Assembly (NCBI RefSeq): GCF_000430025.1
Contig: NZ_AUCZ01000014.1
Span: forward strand, 24,455 to 88,454
DNA: 64,000 nucleotides
From: Flavobacterium suncheonense GH29-5 = DSM 17707
GTDB taxonomy: Bacteria > Bacteroidota > Bacteroidia > Flavobacteriales > Flavobacteriaceae
Reading direction: 5' to 3'
The notes under the pieces were generated by a model. The model was not told where the DNA came from, ran no database searches, and saw only the letters and a program-made list of their open reading frames with translations. Within the stretch, counting starts at the first letter, position 1. Each line of letters begins with the position of its first letter. The position numbers and the translations under genes were made by a program. This document shows, piece by piece, positions 26,459 through 36,000 of the stretch.

Positions 26459-26848
26459 ATGACTACTTTCAAAAAACACCTGTGGTTTTGTTACCTTTTG
26501 ACAATAAGTGTATTGTTCGGAAGTTGTCACGTCTATCAAAAAGTTCCCGTAACCCTTGAAGAAGCTTCGGTATCCGGCAATCGGGTAAAAATCATTACGG
26601 CCGACAACCGGAAACACTACTATAAAAGCATCGAAAAAACCGACAGTCTTTTTTACGGACTGGAAGAATCCGGTTTGGACCTCATCCGGAAACCGATTCA
26701 GAAAGCGGAAATCAAAAAAATTCAGGTCATCGACAAATCCAAATCAAGATTGGTATCCATTGCGGGAGTTACCGTTTCGGTCGGACTTCTTGTGGGTTTA
26801 ATCAGCTCAGGAGTTACTACCGGAGCCGGACCGGTTGGCAGTTTTTAA
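26459..26848 (+). CDS. Small putative lipoprotein
   Basis: A 129-residue protein. The N-terminus is hydrophobic and ends LFGSC, a lipobox with Cys23 as lipidation site. A short beta-rich domain follows (VKIITADNRKHYYKSIEKT), and the C-terminus has a Gly/Val-rich hydrophobic stretch (GVTVSVGLLVGLISSGV) that could be a membrane segment. Function not recognised. A variant -7 element TATCTTTA lies a few nt before the ATG. It converges on the beta-mannosidase gene with a 4-nt overlap. Confidence 0.6.
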   Translation: MTTFKKHLWFCYLLTISVLFGSCHVYQKVPVTLEEASVSGNRVKIITADNRKHYYKSIEKTDSLFYGLEESGLDLIRKPIQKAEIKKIQVIDKSKSRLVSIAGVTVSVGLLVGLISSGVTTGAGPVGSF

Positions 26849-29313
26849 TATCCGTAAAGGCTTTTAACCTCAACACCTCTAATCGTTCCTTCAAAACGAA
26901 TTTCTTTTTTTTCACCCGGTAACAAATCGAAATAGTTATCACTGAATTTCACCTTATCAGCTTTAAGAAAAACATTCTTGGCCAGCACATTAGCAGTGAC
27001 TTCAACGGTCGTATCGTCAATTTGACTCACGATGATTTTTGGTGCTTTCAGTTGCAGCTCTTTCGGTTTTGCAAAATAATGCAAGGCTCGTTTCTCTACA
27101 AAATCCGGCAATAACAATTGCACATACAGCACCATTTGCTTCAGATTGAAATTTTCGAAATCTTTTTTAGCTATTGAAAAATAAACCTCTGAAGAATTAG
27201 CCTCAACCTCAACCGATCTGGTATTCTCCCATAAAATATCGCCGCCAAAAGTCATCAGCTGCAGGTTCAGTCGTCCTTTTTTGGAAGTAAACGCGTCATT
27301 CACCACATAAATCTTATACTGTTCTTCTTCCTCAGTAACGGAAACCAAAACCGCGTCAAAACTTCGTTTCACCTGATAATGCAAGGCTTTCCGGTTTCCG
27401 AAATAATCCACAGAACTCCACGAAGTAACCGGCCAGCAATCGTTGAGTTGCCAATACAGCGTTCCCATGCAATACGGTTTTGCCTGGCGGTGGGCTTCGA
27501 TGGCCGTTTTCATACCTTCCGCCTGTAACAATTGCGACACGTAAACATAATAATCAAATGCGGCCGGAATTTTATAGTCGCGTTCCATATAGGTTTGAAT
27601 CGTCTGATAACCGGTTGGGTGCTTCTGATGGCTTTTAACCGCTTCAGAATTAAGGTCTAAATCGTTTTGGTCGGCAAAAGCTTCAAAAGTTTCCCGATTC
27701 GGCATGCCCTGAAAACCGTACTCACTCATAAAACGGCCGACTTTCTTTTTGTAAACTTCAAACGGCTCCATGCCCCACCAAACGCCCCAGTAATGCGAAT
27801 CGCCCTGCAACAGACTTTCTTTTCGGCCCCAGCCAATCGACGGGGAAGACGGCCAATAGATGTTCTTTTCCTTCGGAAGCAAACTGTCTAAAGTTTTCGG
27901 AATGACTTCGTGAAACAACTTCTTGTAATCGTTCCAGATTTTGGTGGAATCTGCAGCAGAATACTTGTATTGCTTTTGCCAGCCCCAGTTGTGCCAGCCT
28001 TCGTCGCTTTCGTTGTTGCCGCACCAAAGCGCCAGACTCGGGTGGTTTTGCAGACGATTTACATTGTCGATGACTTCCTGTTTTACATTCTGCAGAAACG
28101 CTTCGTCGCCCGGATACATGGCACAGGCAAACATAAAATCCTGCCACACCAATATGCCGTTTTTATCGCACTCTTCGTAAAAAACATCGTCTCCGTATAC
28201 GCCGCCGCCCCAAACCCGCAACATGTTCATGTTCGCTTCCACGGCATTTTGAACGATGTTTTTATAAACCGAATCTGTTGCTCTGGGCAGAAAACTGTCC
28301 GGTGGAATTACATTGGCGCCTTTCATAAAAACCGGAACTCCGTTTAATCTGAAGTAAAAACTTTTCCCGGATTGGTCTTTTTCCTGAACCAGTTCGAGCG
28401 TCCGTAAACCGATGTTCAACTTTTTACTATCAATAATTGCATTGTTTTTTTCAACAGTAATCTGAAACGGATACAAATGCGCCTCCCCTAAGCCATTAGT
28501 CCACCAGCGTTTCGGATTTTGGATTTCATAGGGAACACTCAGCTGATTTACGCCTTTTTTCAAGAAAACATTTTTCGTTTTATTGTTGATTTTCAGTATG
28601 TATTTCCCGGATTTTTGGCAATCGACAGTAGTGATAAAAACTAATTCTGCTTTGTTATCGGTTAGGGTTTTCTGTTCAAATTTCACCTGTTGAATTATCG
28701 CTGCATTTTGAAAATGCAATTGCACTTGTTTCCAGATTCCTGCGGTCACAAAGCGCGGCCCCCAATCCCAACCGTACTGGTATTGGGCTTTTCGGGTGAA
28801 TATTTTTTCATCGCCCGGTAAAGTATATGCAAGTTTTTTGGCTTCTTCTTTTCCCTTTTTTACCGCCGGTTCAAAAACGATATACAATGTATTATTCCCC
28901 TTTTTCAGCAGTTTTTTAACGTCGATTTTCCAGGTTCGGAACATGTTGTCTGCTTTCAGGATGGATTTTCCGTTGAGAAAAACTTCCGCATAAGTATCCA
29001 AGCCGTCAAATTGCAGTACAATAGTTTCATTTTTTAACTCTTCGGCTAAAACTGTAAAATTTGTTTCGTACTCCCAGGTTTCGTTTTCAATCCACTGCAA
29101 CTGCTTTTCGTTGGTGCCAAAAAAGGGATTTTCGATACTTTTGTGTTGCAGCAAATCGGTATGAACGGTTCCTGGGACAGAAGCTTTCAGCCATTTCGCA
29201 TAGCCACGCTTTCTGAAATGCCAGGTTTCTTTTCCCAAATCGCGTAGAACGTTCTGTCCCGACACCACAACAGAAAAGCCACAAACCAGTACAAAGCACA
29301 GCCACTTTTTCAT
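26845..29313 (-). CDS. Beta-mannosidase (GH2 family), exported
   Basis: An 822-residue GH2 enzyme with signal peptide MKKWLCFVLVCGFSVVVSGQ, a jelly-roll sugar-binding domain, an Ig-like domain, then the TIM barrel. Acid/base Glu is in LWCGNNESDE (about residue 434) and the nucleophile Glu in FMSEYGFQG (about residue 530). Substrate assignment rests on overall resemblance to beta-mannosidases (WVLRVWGGG-like MNMLRVWGGGVY). It would cleave the Man-beta-1,4-GlcNAc bond of N-glycan cores. Overlaps cutC by 4 nt in an operon with glycosylasparaginase and beta-hexosaminidase. Confidence 0.88.
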   Translation of the reverse strand: MKKWLCFVLVCGFSVVVSGQNVLRDLGKETWHFRKRGYAKWLKASVPGTVHTDLLQHKSIENPFFGTNEKQLQWIENETWEYETNFTVLAEELKNETIVLQFDGLDTYAEVFLNGKSILKADNMFRTWKIDVKKLLKKGNNTLYIVFEPAVKKGKEEAKKLAYTLPGDEKIFTRKAQYQYGWDWGPRFVTAGIWKQVQLHFQNAAIIQQVKFEQKTLTDNKAELVFITTVDCQKSGKYILKINNKTKNVFLKKGVNQLSVPYEIQNPKRWWTNGLGEAHLYPFQITVEKNNAIIDSKKLNIGLRTLELVQEKDQSGKSFYFRLNGVPVFMKGANVIPPDSFLPRATDSVYKNIVQNAVEANMNMLRVWGGGVYGDDVFYEECDKNGILVWQDFMFACAMYPGDEAFLQNVKQEVIDNVNRLQNHPSLALWCGNNESDEGWHNWGWQKQYKYSAADSTKIWNDYKKLFHEVIPKTLDSLLPKEKNIYWPSSPSIGWGRKESLLQGDSHYWGVWWGMEPFEVYKKKVGRFMSEYGFQGMPNRETFEAFADQNDLDLNSEAVKSHQKHPTGYQTIQTYMERDYKIPAAFDYYVYVSQLLQAEGMKTAIEAHRQAKPYCMGTLYWQLNDCWPVTSWSSVDYFGNRKALHYQVKRSFDAVLVSVTEEEEQYKIYVVNDAFTSKKGRLNLQLMTFGGDILWENTRSVEVEANSSEVYFSIAKKDFENFNLKQMVLYVQLLLPDFVEKRALHYFAKPKELQLKAPKIIVSQIDDTTVEVTANVLAKNVFLKADKVKFSDNYFDLLPGEKKEIRFEGTIRGVEVKSLYGY

Positions 29314-29981
29314 CCGTTCAAATTAGCTTTTAACGCTTTTACTTCTTCCGGATTTGCGGTTTCACTGCCATCGGTAATCGCCGAGGAATGATAAAATCCT
29401 GCGCGGGTTTGTTCTTTAACCAGCCTGATGTTCGAGGAACGCAAACCGCCGCCCGGCATAATCGTGATGCGGTTATCGGCTTTGGCCACCAATTGTTTTA
29501 AAACGGTAATCCCTTCGACCACATTAGGCATGGTTCCGGAAGTTAAAACCGTCGAAAAACCACACTGAATGACTTTTTCCAGTGATAAAAAAACGTCCTG
29601 CACCTGATCAAAAGCTCTGTGAAACGTGCAGGGTAACGGTTTGGCCAATTCGACCAACTCAGTATTCTGCTGCAGATTAATGCTTTTGTCGTGATTCAGA
29701 ATTCCAAATACAAAACCATTCACACCGATTGTTTTAAACTCTCGGATTTCAGCTTTCATCTGCTGAAACTCTTCCTCTGAATACTCAAAATTGCCACCGC
29801 GCGGACGAATCATCACGTACAAATCGACACGGATTTCCGGAAGCAGTTTTTTAATGGTTTTAAAATCCGGTGTGGTGCCGCCTTCTTTCAGGTTCGCACA
29901 AAATTCGATCCGGTCTGCACCGCCTTGTTGGGCAATCAGGGCTGATTCGGAATTAAAACAGGCTATCTCCAGTTTTTTCAT
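29310..29981 (-). CDS. cutC: CutC family protein
   Basis: A 223-residue TIM-barrel protein: LEIACFNSESALIAQQGGAD at the start, YVMIRPRGGNF, FVFGILN, FHRAFDQ, VLTSG and IMPGGGLRSSNI. These are the conserved CutC stretches. The copper-homeostasis name comes from E. coli genetics and the biochemical role is unsettled. Here it is wedged between a glycosidase and a glycosylasparaginase, overlapping each by 4 nt, which argues for a role linked to glycan catabolism. Confidence 0.9.
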   Translation of the reverse strand: MKKLEIACFNSESALIAQQGGADRIEFCANLKEGGTTPDFKTIKKLLPEIRVDLYVMIRPRGGNFEYSEEEFQQMKAEIREFKTIGVNGFVFGILNHDKSINLQQNTELVELAKPLPCTFHRAFDQVQDVFLSLEKVIQCGFSTVLTSGTMPNVVEGITVLKQLVAKADNRITIMPGGGLRSSNIRLVKEQTRAGFYHSSAITDGSETANPEEVKALKANLNG

Positions 29982-30982
29982 ACTTTCAGATAATAAGCGG
30001 CATCAATTAATTTATTTCCGGTTTCGTCGTATTTGGCATAGTTGAAGCCGCCCTGCACGCAATAGGCGCCGTGCTCCCCTTTTTTGTTTAAGGCGATAAA
30101 CCCAACCTGAATATCTTTCAGATTTTTGTTTCGGATCTGAGTTAATTTCACGATGCGCATCACGGCTTCCTCGCAGGCTTTTTGCGGGGATTTTCCCTGA
30201 CGCATCAGTTCCACTACCAAATGACAGCCGGCAATCCGGATGACTTCTTCCCCGTGTCCGGTTGCTGTTGCGGCTCCGATTTCGTTATCCACATACAACC
30301 CGGCTCCGATAATTGGGGAATCGCCTACCCGACCGTGCATTTTATAAGCCAACCCGCTGGTAGTACAGGCTCCGGACAAATTTCCGTGTTCGTCTAAAGC
30401 AATCATACCAATCGTATCGTGATTTTCGATGTTAGCTTTCGGATGGTAATCACTGGTTTTCAGCCATTCTTTCCATTCCTTTTCGGATGTTTCCACCAGC
30501 AGATTTTCTTTCTTATGTCCTTGTGACAAGGCAAACTGGAACGCTCCTTCTCCCACCAGCATCACGTGCGGCGTTTTTTCCATTACGGCTCTGGCGACCG
30601 AAATCGGGTGTTTGATGTGTTCCAGACACGCTACGGAACCGATGTTTGAGAATTCGTCCATGATGCAGGCATCCAAAGTTACACGTCCGTCGCGGTCGGG
30701 TCTTCCACCGTAGCCTACGCTGCGTTCTTTCGGATCGGCCTCGGTAATGCGGACTCCGGTTTCCACGGCATCTAATGCGCGGCCTTTTTTCTTTAAAACG
30801 TCCCAGGCGGCTTCGTTGGCCGGAATGCCGAAATTCCAGGTAGAGAGCACGATCGGTTTTTTTACTTTTCCGGAAATGGAAGATACTTCTTCTATTTCAT
30901 CGGTTTTATCTTTAAAAGCATTCAACGCTACTGCTACAGAAGCAATGGCGGTGGTTTTTATAAAATTTCTGCGGTTTGCCAT
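29978..30982 (-). CDS. Glycosylasparaginase (N4-(beta-N-acetylglucosaminyl)-L-asparaginase), Tat-exported
   Basis: A 334-residue Ntn hydrolase. The N-terminus MANRRNFIKTTAIASVAVAL is a twin-arginine signal. The autoprocessing site and nucleophile Thr lie in NHDTIGMIALD (about residue 188). Substrate-pocket motifs GRVGDSPIIGAG and ATGHGEE follow. It cuts the GlcNAc-Asn bond of N-glycoprotein remnants after self-cleavage into alpha and beta chains. HDTIG points to glycosylasparaginase rather than plant-type asparaginase. Same operon as beta-hexosaminidase and beta-mannosidase. Confidence 0.9.
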   Translation of the reverse strand: MANRRNFIKTTAIASVAVALNAFKDKTDEIEEVSSISGKVKKPIVLSTWNFGIPANEAAWDVLKKKGRALDAVETGVRITEADPKERSVGYGGRPDRDGRVTLDACIMDEFSNIGSVACLEHIKHPISVARAVMEKTPHVMLVGEGAFQFALSQGHKKENLLVETSEKEWKEWLKTSDYHPKANIENHDTIGMIALDEHGNLSGACTTSGLAYKMHGRVGDSPIIGAGLYVDNEIGAATATGHGEEVIRIAGCHLVVELMRQGKSPQKACEEAVMRIVKLTQIRNKNLKDIQVGFIALNKKGEHGAYCVQGGFNYAKYDETGNKLIDAAYYLKV

Positions 30983-30994
30983 ATTCAGATATTT

Positions 30995-33262
30995 TTATTC
31001 AATCACGATTTCGTCTACGAACAACCAACAACTAGAACCAGCTCCCGGTTTTCCGTCCGGTATTTTTCCGGCGTTGGGTGCCATTACTTTTACGAATTTC
31101 GCTTTTTGTTTTTTAAATTCGACCGTTACGACACCTTTCATTTCTACAATTTCTTCGGAAGAAACTTTCTGCATTAACTTGAAGTCTTTGCCGTCGTTGG
31201 AAATCAGAACTTCCACGTATTTGGGATAATAAATCCAGCTTCCTTCACTGCGTAACACATCGACCGTCACTTTGGAAAAGGTTTGTTTTTTTCCTAAATC
31301 GATGGTCGCCTCCAAGTCTTTGCCCCAGAAACCGATCCAATCCCGACCGTATTTTTCCATGTTGCCGCGCATGCCGTCCACTAACGTAAAACTTCCGCCT
31401 ATCGCATAATTTTCATGAGGCGGATGTGTTAAAACAATTTTCTTCCCAGTCGATTTACTAATGAAAAAAGGCTGTTCGATAACCGCACTTTTCTGCTTTC
31501 CGTTTTCAAAATAGGCGGCTTTTACGGTTTGTGATTTTGTGATTGCAATCGGGGTTTTGTATGATTTTGAACGGGCATCAGGCAACGTTCCGTCGGTAGT
31601 GTAACGGATTCCGTTATTGGCGGATTTTAAACTGAAAAGCACACCATTTCCTTTATCAGAAGGACTTACCTTGGATGTGACTTCAAAGATGGAACGACTG
31701 TAATTAATTCCTTTTTTATCGTATACCGAAAAATGCTGAATCAGACGGTTTTGAAAATCTTGGTAATTCGAAGGTTCCGATGTACCCCAAACGACCTCGG
31801 CTAGAGCGGCCATTCTTGGCATGAGCATGTATTCCGCGTGTTGCGGTGTGTTGATATATTCGGTCCAAAGGTTGCCTTGGGCACCTAAAATGTATTTGGC
31901 TTCTTCTTCAGACAATTCTTTTGGAGTTGGTTCTAACGAATAGACTTTTTCCACGGTAGTGTAACCTCCAATGGCAACCGGTTCGTTTTTCGGATCGCCC
32001 TGATAATGGTCGAAATAACAATGCGAACCCGGCGTCATCACAACATAATGTTTTTGTTTGGCTGCTGCAATGCCGCCTTCCGTACCGCGCCAGCTCATTA
32101 CGGCTGCGTTGGGTGCCAGTCCGCCTTCCAGAATTTCGTCCCAACCGATGATTCTTCGGCCTTTGGAATTCAGGAATTTTTCGATGCGTTTGATGAAATA
32201 GCTTTGCAGTTCGTGTTCGTCTTTCAGTCCTTCTTTTTTGATTAACGCCTGACAATGCGAACAATTTTTCCAACGGATTTTCGGGCTTTCGTCGCCGCCA
32301 ATATGAATGATTTCGGAAGGAAACAACGCCATCACTTCGGTTAAAACATTTTCCAAAAACGTAAAAGTGCTTTCCTTCGGGCAGAAAACATCGTCCAAAA
32401 CACCCCATTGCAAGGCCACTTCAAACGGACCGCCGGTACACGACAATTCGGGATAAGACGCCAAAGCGGCAACGGCATGACCCGGCATTTCAATTTCCGG
32501 TACTACGGTAATGTGACGCACTTTGGCGTAGGCTACAATTTCTTTGATATCTTCCTGAGTGTAAAAACCTCCGTAAGGTTTGTCGTCAAATTTTTGTTCC
32601 GTGTAATGACCAATCATGGAGCCTTTTCGAAAAGCGCCGACTTCGGTAAGCTTCGGGTATTTTTTGATTTCGATGCGCCAACCCTGATCGTCGGTTAAAT
32701 GCCAGTGGAACGTATTCATTTTGTACATCGCCAGATAATCAATGTATTTTTTGATGAACTCCTTTGGAAAAAAATGGCGGCAAACATCGAGGTGCATCCC
32801 GCGCCAAGTGTATTTTGGCTCGTCTTTGATGGTAAGACAAGGCAGTACAAATTCGGAAGATTTTGAAAGCGGCAACAATTGCTGTAACGTCTGAAAAGCA
32901 TAAAACAAGCCTAAATTGCTTTGGGCCAAAATCCGGATGTGTTGTACTTCGATATCCAGCTGATAAGAACCCGAAGCATTACTTTTAGGTTGTTCTACCT
33001 GAATCTGAATCGTATTTATCGGGCTTTTGGAATTATTTGTTGTGACCAATTCAAAACCGTAATTTGACTCCAAGAACTGATTGAACAATTGAATTTCGGA
33101 ATCGCTTTCGGAGTTTCCAATCAGGATAATTGTCCCTTGGTTTAAAGTAAAAATTCCCGAATGCTGTTTAAGATCTTTTGGCTGCGGAATTAACGGCAAC
33201 GTATTTTGTGCCCATCCGATGCAGGCCAGTACCAAAAAAAGAAAGGCAACTAGTTTTTTCAT
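30995..33262 (-). CDS. Beta-N-acetylhexosaminidase (GH20), exported
   Basis: A 755-residue enzyme. Signal peptide MKKLVAFLFLVLACIGWAQ, an N-terminal GH20b domain (residues about 20-140), the GH20 barrel with the catalytic Asp-Glu pair in IIHIGGDESPK (about residue 321), a chitobiase-type C-terminal domain (YTTDGTLPDARSKSYK), and a final F5/8-type C domain (about residues 620-755) likely to bind glycan. It removes terminal GlcNAc/GalNAc. First gene of the four-gene glycan operon. Confidence 0.93.
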   Translation of the reverse strand: MKKLVAFLFLVLACIGWAQNTLPLIPQPKDLKQHSGIFTLNQGTIILIGNSESDSEIQLFNQFLESNYGFELVTTNNSKSPINTIQIQVEQPKSNASGSYQLDIEVQHIRILAQSNLGLFYAFQTLQQLLPLSKSSEFVLPCLTIKDEPKYTWRGMHLDVCRHFFPKEFIKKYIDYLAMYKMNTFHWHLTDDQGWRIEIKKYPKLTEVGAFRKGSMIGHYTEQKFDDKPYGGFYTQEDIKEIVAYAKVRHITVVPEIEMPGHAVAALASYPELSCTGGPFEVALQWGVLDDVFCPKESTFTFLENVLTEVMALFPSEIIHIGGDESPKIRWKNCSHCQALIKKEGLKDEHELQSYFIKRIEKFLNSKGRRIIGWDEILEGGLAPNAAVMSWRGTEGGIAAAKQKHYVVMTPGSHCYFDHYQGDPKNEPVAIGGYTTVEKVYSLEPTPKELSEEEAKYILGAQGNLWTEYINTPQHAEYMLMPRMAALAEVVWGTSEPSNYQDFQNRLIQHFSVYDKKGINYSRSIFEVTSKVSPSDKGNGVLFSLKSANNGIRYTTDGTLPDARSKSYKTPIAITKSQTVKAAYFENGKQKSAVIEQPFFISKSTGKKIVLTHPPHENYAIGGSFTLVDGMRGNMEKYGRDWIGFWGKDLEATIDLGKKQTFSKVTVDVLRSEGSWIYYPKYVEVLISNDGKDFKLMQKVSSEEIVEMKGVVTVEFKKQKAKFVKVMAPNAGKIPDGKPGAGSSCWLFVDEIVIE

Positions 33263-33296
33263 TAACGTTGTGTTGTTGTTCGGTTAAAAATACTAA

Positions 33297-33330
33297 AATA
33301 AAAAAGCTCCACAAATTGCGGAGCTTTTTA
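33297..33330 (-). terminator. Terminator after the membrane pyrophosphatase gene
   Basis: AAAAAGCTCC / GGAGCTTTTT stem (33301-33310 and 33320-33329) with flanking A and T runs. It lies between the hppA stop and the hexosaminidase start, separating the two transcription units. Confidence 0.85.
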
Positions 33331-33346
33331 TTATTTCGGAATACCG

Positions 33347-35887
33347 TTATTTATTTCTGAATTCGTCAATTTTGGCCTGAACTTCTGCTTCAGTTCCTTC
33401 GAATACTTTTTCTTCGGTTGTGGCTTTTCCGTTTATTTCAGAAGTGATTTTAACGGTTGCTTTCATCTTCCCGTTAATTTCTTCTTTTTGGATTAAAACT
33501 TGTTTTGAAACTTCTTTGCTCATCATTGCTTTTCCGCCAATGAATTTTCCGTTTGCATCATAATGTGCCATACACATTGCTCTTTCTTCTTCGGAACAAC
33601 CCATCTCGTCACACATTTTCGCGCATTCCTCTTTGGTCATGGTGGCCATTTTAGTCATATCGCATTTCATATGGTGTCCGGCATGCATTTCGGGTTTAGC
33701 GCAACAGGCGGATTTTTCTCCGTGCGAACCGTGTCCGCTGCCTAAAATCGGAGCAATAACCAAGCCTACCAAACAGGTTAACTTAATCAAAATGTTCATG
33801 GATGGCCCTGAAGTATCTTTAAACGGATCACCCACAGTATCACCGGTTACGGCGGCCTTGTGTGCATCGGAACCTTTGTACGTCATTTCCCCATTAATCA
33901 TGACACCGGCTTCGAACGATTTTTTAGCATTGTCCCAAGCCCCTCCGGCGTTGTTCTGGAAAATTGCCCAAAGCACTCCTGATACGCAAACTCCCGCCAT
34001 ATAACCGCCAAGTGCTTCTGCTCCCATTAAAGCACCAACGATAATTGGCGTAATAATAGTGATGGCGCCCGGCAACATCATTTCGCGTAATGCGGCCTGC
34101 GTGGAAATATCTACACATTTTCCGTACTCCGGTTTTCCGGTGCCTTCCATAATACCCGGAATTTCACGGAACTGACGACGTACTTCGTTTACCATGTCCA
34201 TCGCGGCTTTTCCAACCGACTGCATCGCTAAAGCGGAGAAGATTACAGGAATCATGCCTCCAATGAATAAAGCAGCCAATACATCGGCTTTAAAAATATT
34301 GATACCGTCGATACCTGTAAAGGTCACATACGCCGCAAACAACGCAAGTGCTGTTAACGCTGCCGAAGCAATCGCAAACCCTTTACCAACGGCTGCGGTA
34401 GTATTTCCAACCGAGTCTAAAACGTCGGTTCTTTGACGTACTTCTTTCGGCAATTCGCTCATTTCGGCAACTCCTCCTGCGTTATCGGCAATTGGTCCGA
34501 AAGCGTCAATCGCTAACTGCATGGCTGTGGTAGCCATCATTGCGGAAGCGGCAATTGCCACACCATAGAACCCTGCCAATTCATATGAACCCCAAATCGC
34601 AACGGCAAAAAGGATTACGGAAGAGAAAGTCGATTTCATACCCGTAGCCAAACCTGCGATAATATTGGTAGCTGCTCCGGTTGAGGAATTCTGAACGATA
34701 TTTAAAACCGGTTTTTTTCCTAAAGCGGTATAGTATTCCGTAAACGCGGAAATCAACCAACCTACCGCCAAACCTACTAAAGTGGCATAGAAAATGTGAC
34801 GGCTCGGAATTGCTTTTACGCCATCGCCAAAGAATTTCATATTAATCGTTTCCGGCAACATCAGGTCGATTAAGAACCAACAAGCCACTACCGTTAACCC
34901 TAAAGCTATGTAGTTCCCTAAGTTTAAAGCACTTTGTACCTGAGCTTCTTTAGCATCATTATTGCTGATCTTTACAAAGAACGTTCCGATGATGGACGAC
35001 AAAATTCCCGTTCCCGCAATGACTAACGGTAACAAAATCGGTCCCATCCCGTTGAATGCATCGGTAAATTGGGCTCCGCCTGCTTCCGTCATGTCTTTGA
35101 TGATGTAGTTTCCTAATACCATCGAAGCTAAAACGGTCGCTACATACGAACCGAATAAATCGGCTCCCATACCGGCTACGTCGCCTACGTTATCTCCTAC
35201 GTTATCGGCGATGGTTGCAGGGTTACGAGGGTCGTCTTCCGGTATTCCGGCTTCTACTTTCCCTACTAAGTCGGCTCCTACGTCGGCCGCTTTGGTGTAA
35301 ATTCCGCCTCCTACACGCGCAAACAAGGCAATCGATTCAGCTCCTAAGGAGAACCCGGCCAAACACTCTAAAGCAATGGTCATTTCGTCGTAGAAATTCC
35401 CGGCTCCGGTAACAAACATATTGGTGAATAAAATAAAGAAGATGCTTAGTCCTAAAACTGCCAAACCGGCTACGCCAAGCCCCATAACCGTTCCTCCTGA
35501 AAAGGAAACTTTTAAAGCCTGCGGTAAACTGGTTTTAGCCGCTTGTGTGGTACGCACGTTCGCCTGAGTAGCGATGCGCATCCCGATGTTTCCTGCCAAC
35601 GCCGAAAAGAACGCTCCGAAAACAAAGGCTACAACAATAATCCAATGCGAAGTTTCCACAAAACGGGAAACGGTAAACAGTGCAATTGAGGCAATCACTA
35701 CAAAGATTCCTAAAATTCGATATTCGGCTTTTAAGAATGCCAGAGCTCCTTCCTGAATACTTTTAGAAATGCCTTGCATTTTCTCGTCACCTGCGTCCTG
35801 GCTTTTTACCCACATGGCTTTTATTCCCATGAACGCAAGACCTAATACGGCCAATAGTATCGGCACGTAAACAATCATTTTCTCCAT
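33347..35887 (-). CDS. hppA: K+-dependent-type membrane ion-pumping pyrophosphatase with Cys/His/Met-rich C-terminal extension
   Basis: An 846-residue multi-spanning pump. The signature [18 protein letters not shown] (about residue 199) is followed by [10 protein letters not shown]. The potassium-dependence position reads [10 protein letters not shown] (about residue 493) with Ala, the K+-dependent type; H+ versus Na+ transport is not decided here. It couples pyrophosphate hydrolysis to ion export. From about residue 715 the family core ends and about 130 extra residues follow. These are first a Cys/His/Met-rich part ([36 protein letters not shown]), then a soluble beta-type tail. Adjacent to a soluble pyrophosphatase gene. 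Confidence 0.93.
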   Translation of the reverse strand: MEKMIVYVPILLAVLGLAFMGIKAMWVKSQDAGDEKMQGISKSIQEGALAFLKAEYRILGIFVVIASIALFTVSRFVETSHWIIVVAFVFGAFFSALAGNIGMRIATQANVRTTQAAKTSLPQALKVSFSGGTVMGLGVAGLAVLGLSIFFILFTNMFVTGAGNFYDEMTIALECLAGFSLGAESIALFARVGGGIYTKAADVGADLVGKVEAGIPEDDPRNPATIADNVGDNVGDVAGMGADLFGSYVATVLASMVLGNYIIKDMTEAGGAQFTDAFNGMGPILLPLVIAGTGILSSIIGTFFVKISNNDAKEAQVQSALNLGNYIALGLTVVACWFLIDLMLPETINMKFFGDGVKAIPSRHIFYATLVGLAVGWLISAFTEYYTALGKKPVLNIVQNSSTGAATNIIAGLATGMKSTFSSVILFAVAIWGSYELAGFYGVAIAASAMMATTAMQLAIDAFGPIADNAGGVAEMSELPKEVRQRTDVLDSVGNTTAAVGKGFAIASAALTALALFAAYVTFTGIDGINIFKADVLAALFIGGMIPVIFSALAMQSVGKAAMDMVNEVRRQFREIPGIMEGTGKPEYGKCVDISTQAALREMMLPGAITIITPIIVGALMGAEALGGYMAGVCVSGVLWAIFQNNAGGAWDNAKKSFEAGVMINGEMTYKGSDAHKAAVTGDTVGDPFKDTSGPSMNILIKLTCLVGLVIAPILGSGHGSHGEKSACCAKPEMHAGHHMKCDMTKMATMTKEECAKMCDEMGCSEEERAMCMAHYDANGKFIGGKAMMSKEVSKQVLIQKEEINGKMKATVKITSEINGKATTEEKVFEGTEAEVQAKIDEFRNK

Positions 35888-35942
35888 AAATTTGGTTTTG
35901 GTATTGGTTAATTTTCGTAAATATAACGAAACCCATACAAAT

Positions 35943-35979
35943 AAAAAAGCAACATTCTTTTAAGAACATTGCTTTTTTT
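35943..35979 (-). terminator. Terminator after ppa
   Basis: Outer stem AAAAAGCAA / TTGCTTTTT, small internal loop, inner stem TTCTT / AAGAA, T run on the minus strand. 22 nt past the ppa stop. Confidence 0.85.
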
Positions 35980-36000
35980 ATAAAATTTTAGGAGAATCTC

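Noticed and set aside
27758..28347. Overlapping frames of 129 and 145 residues inside the beta-mannosidase gene
   Set aside because: They are out-of-frame shadows of a well-supported gene, with compositions typical of antisense translation.
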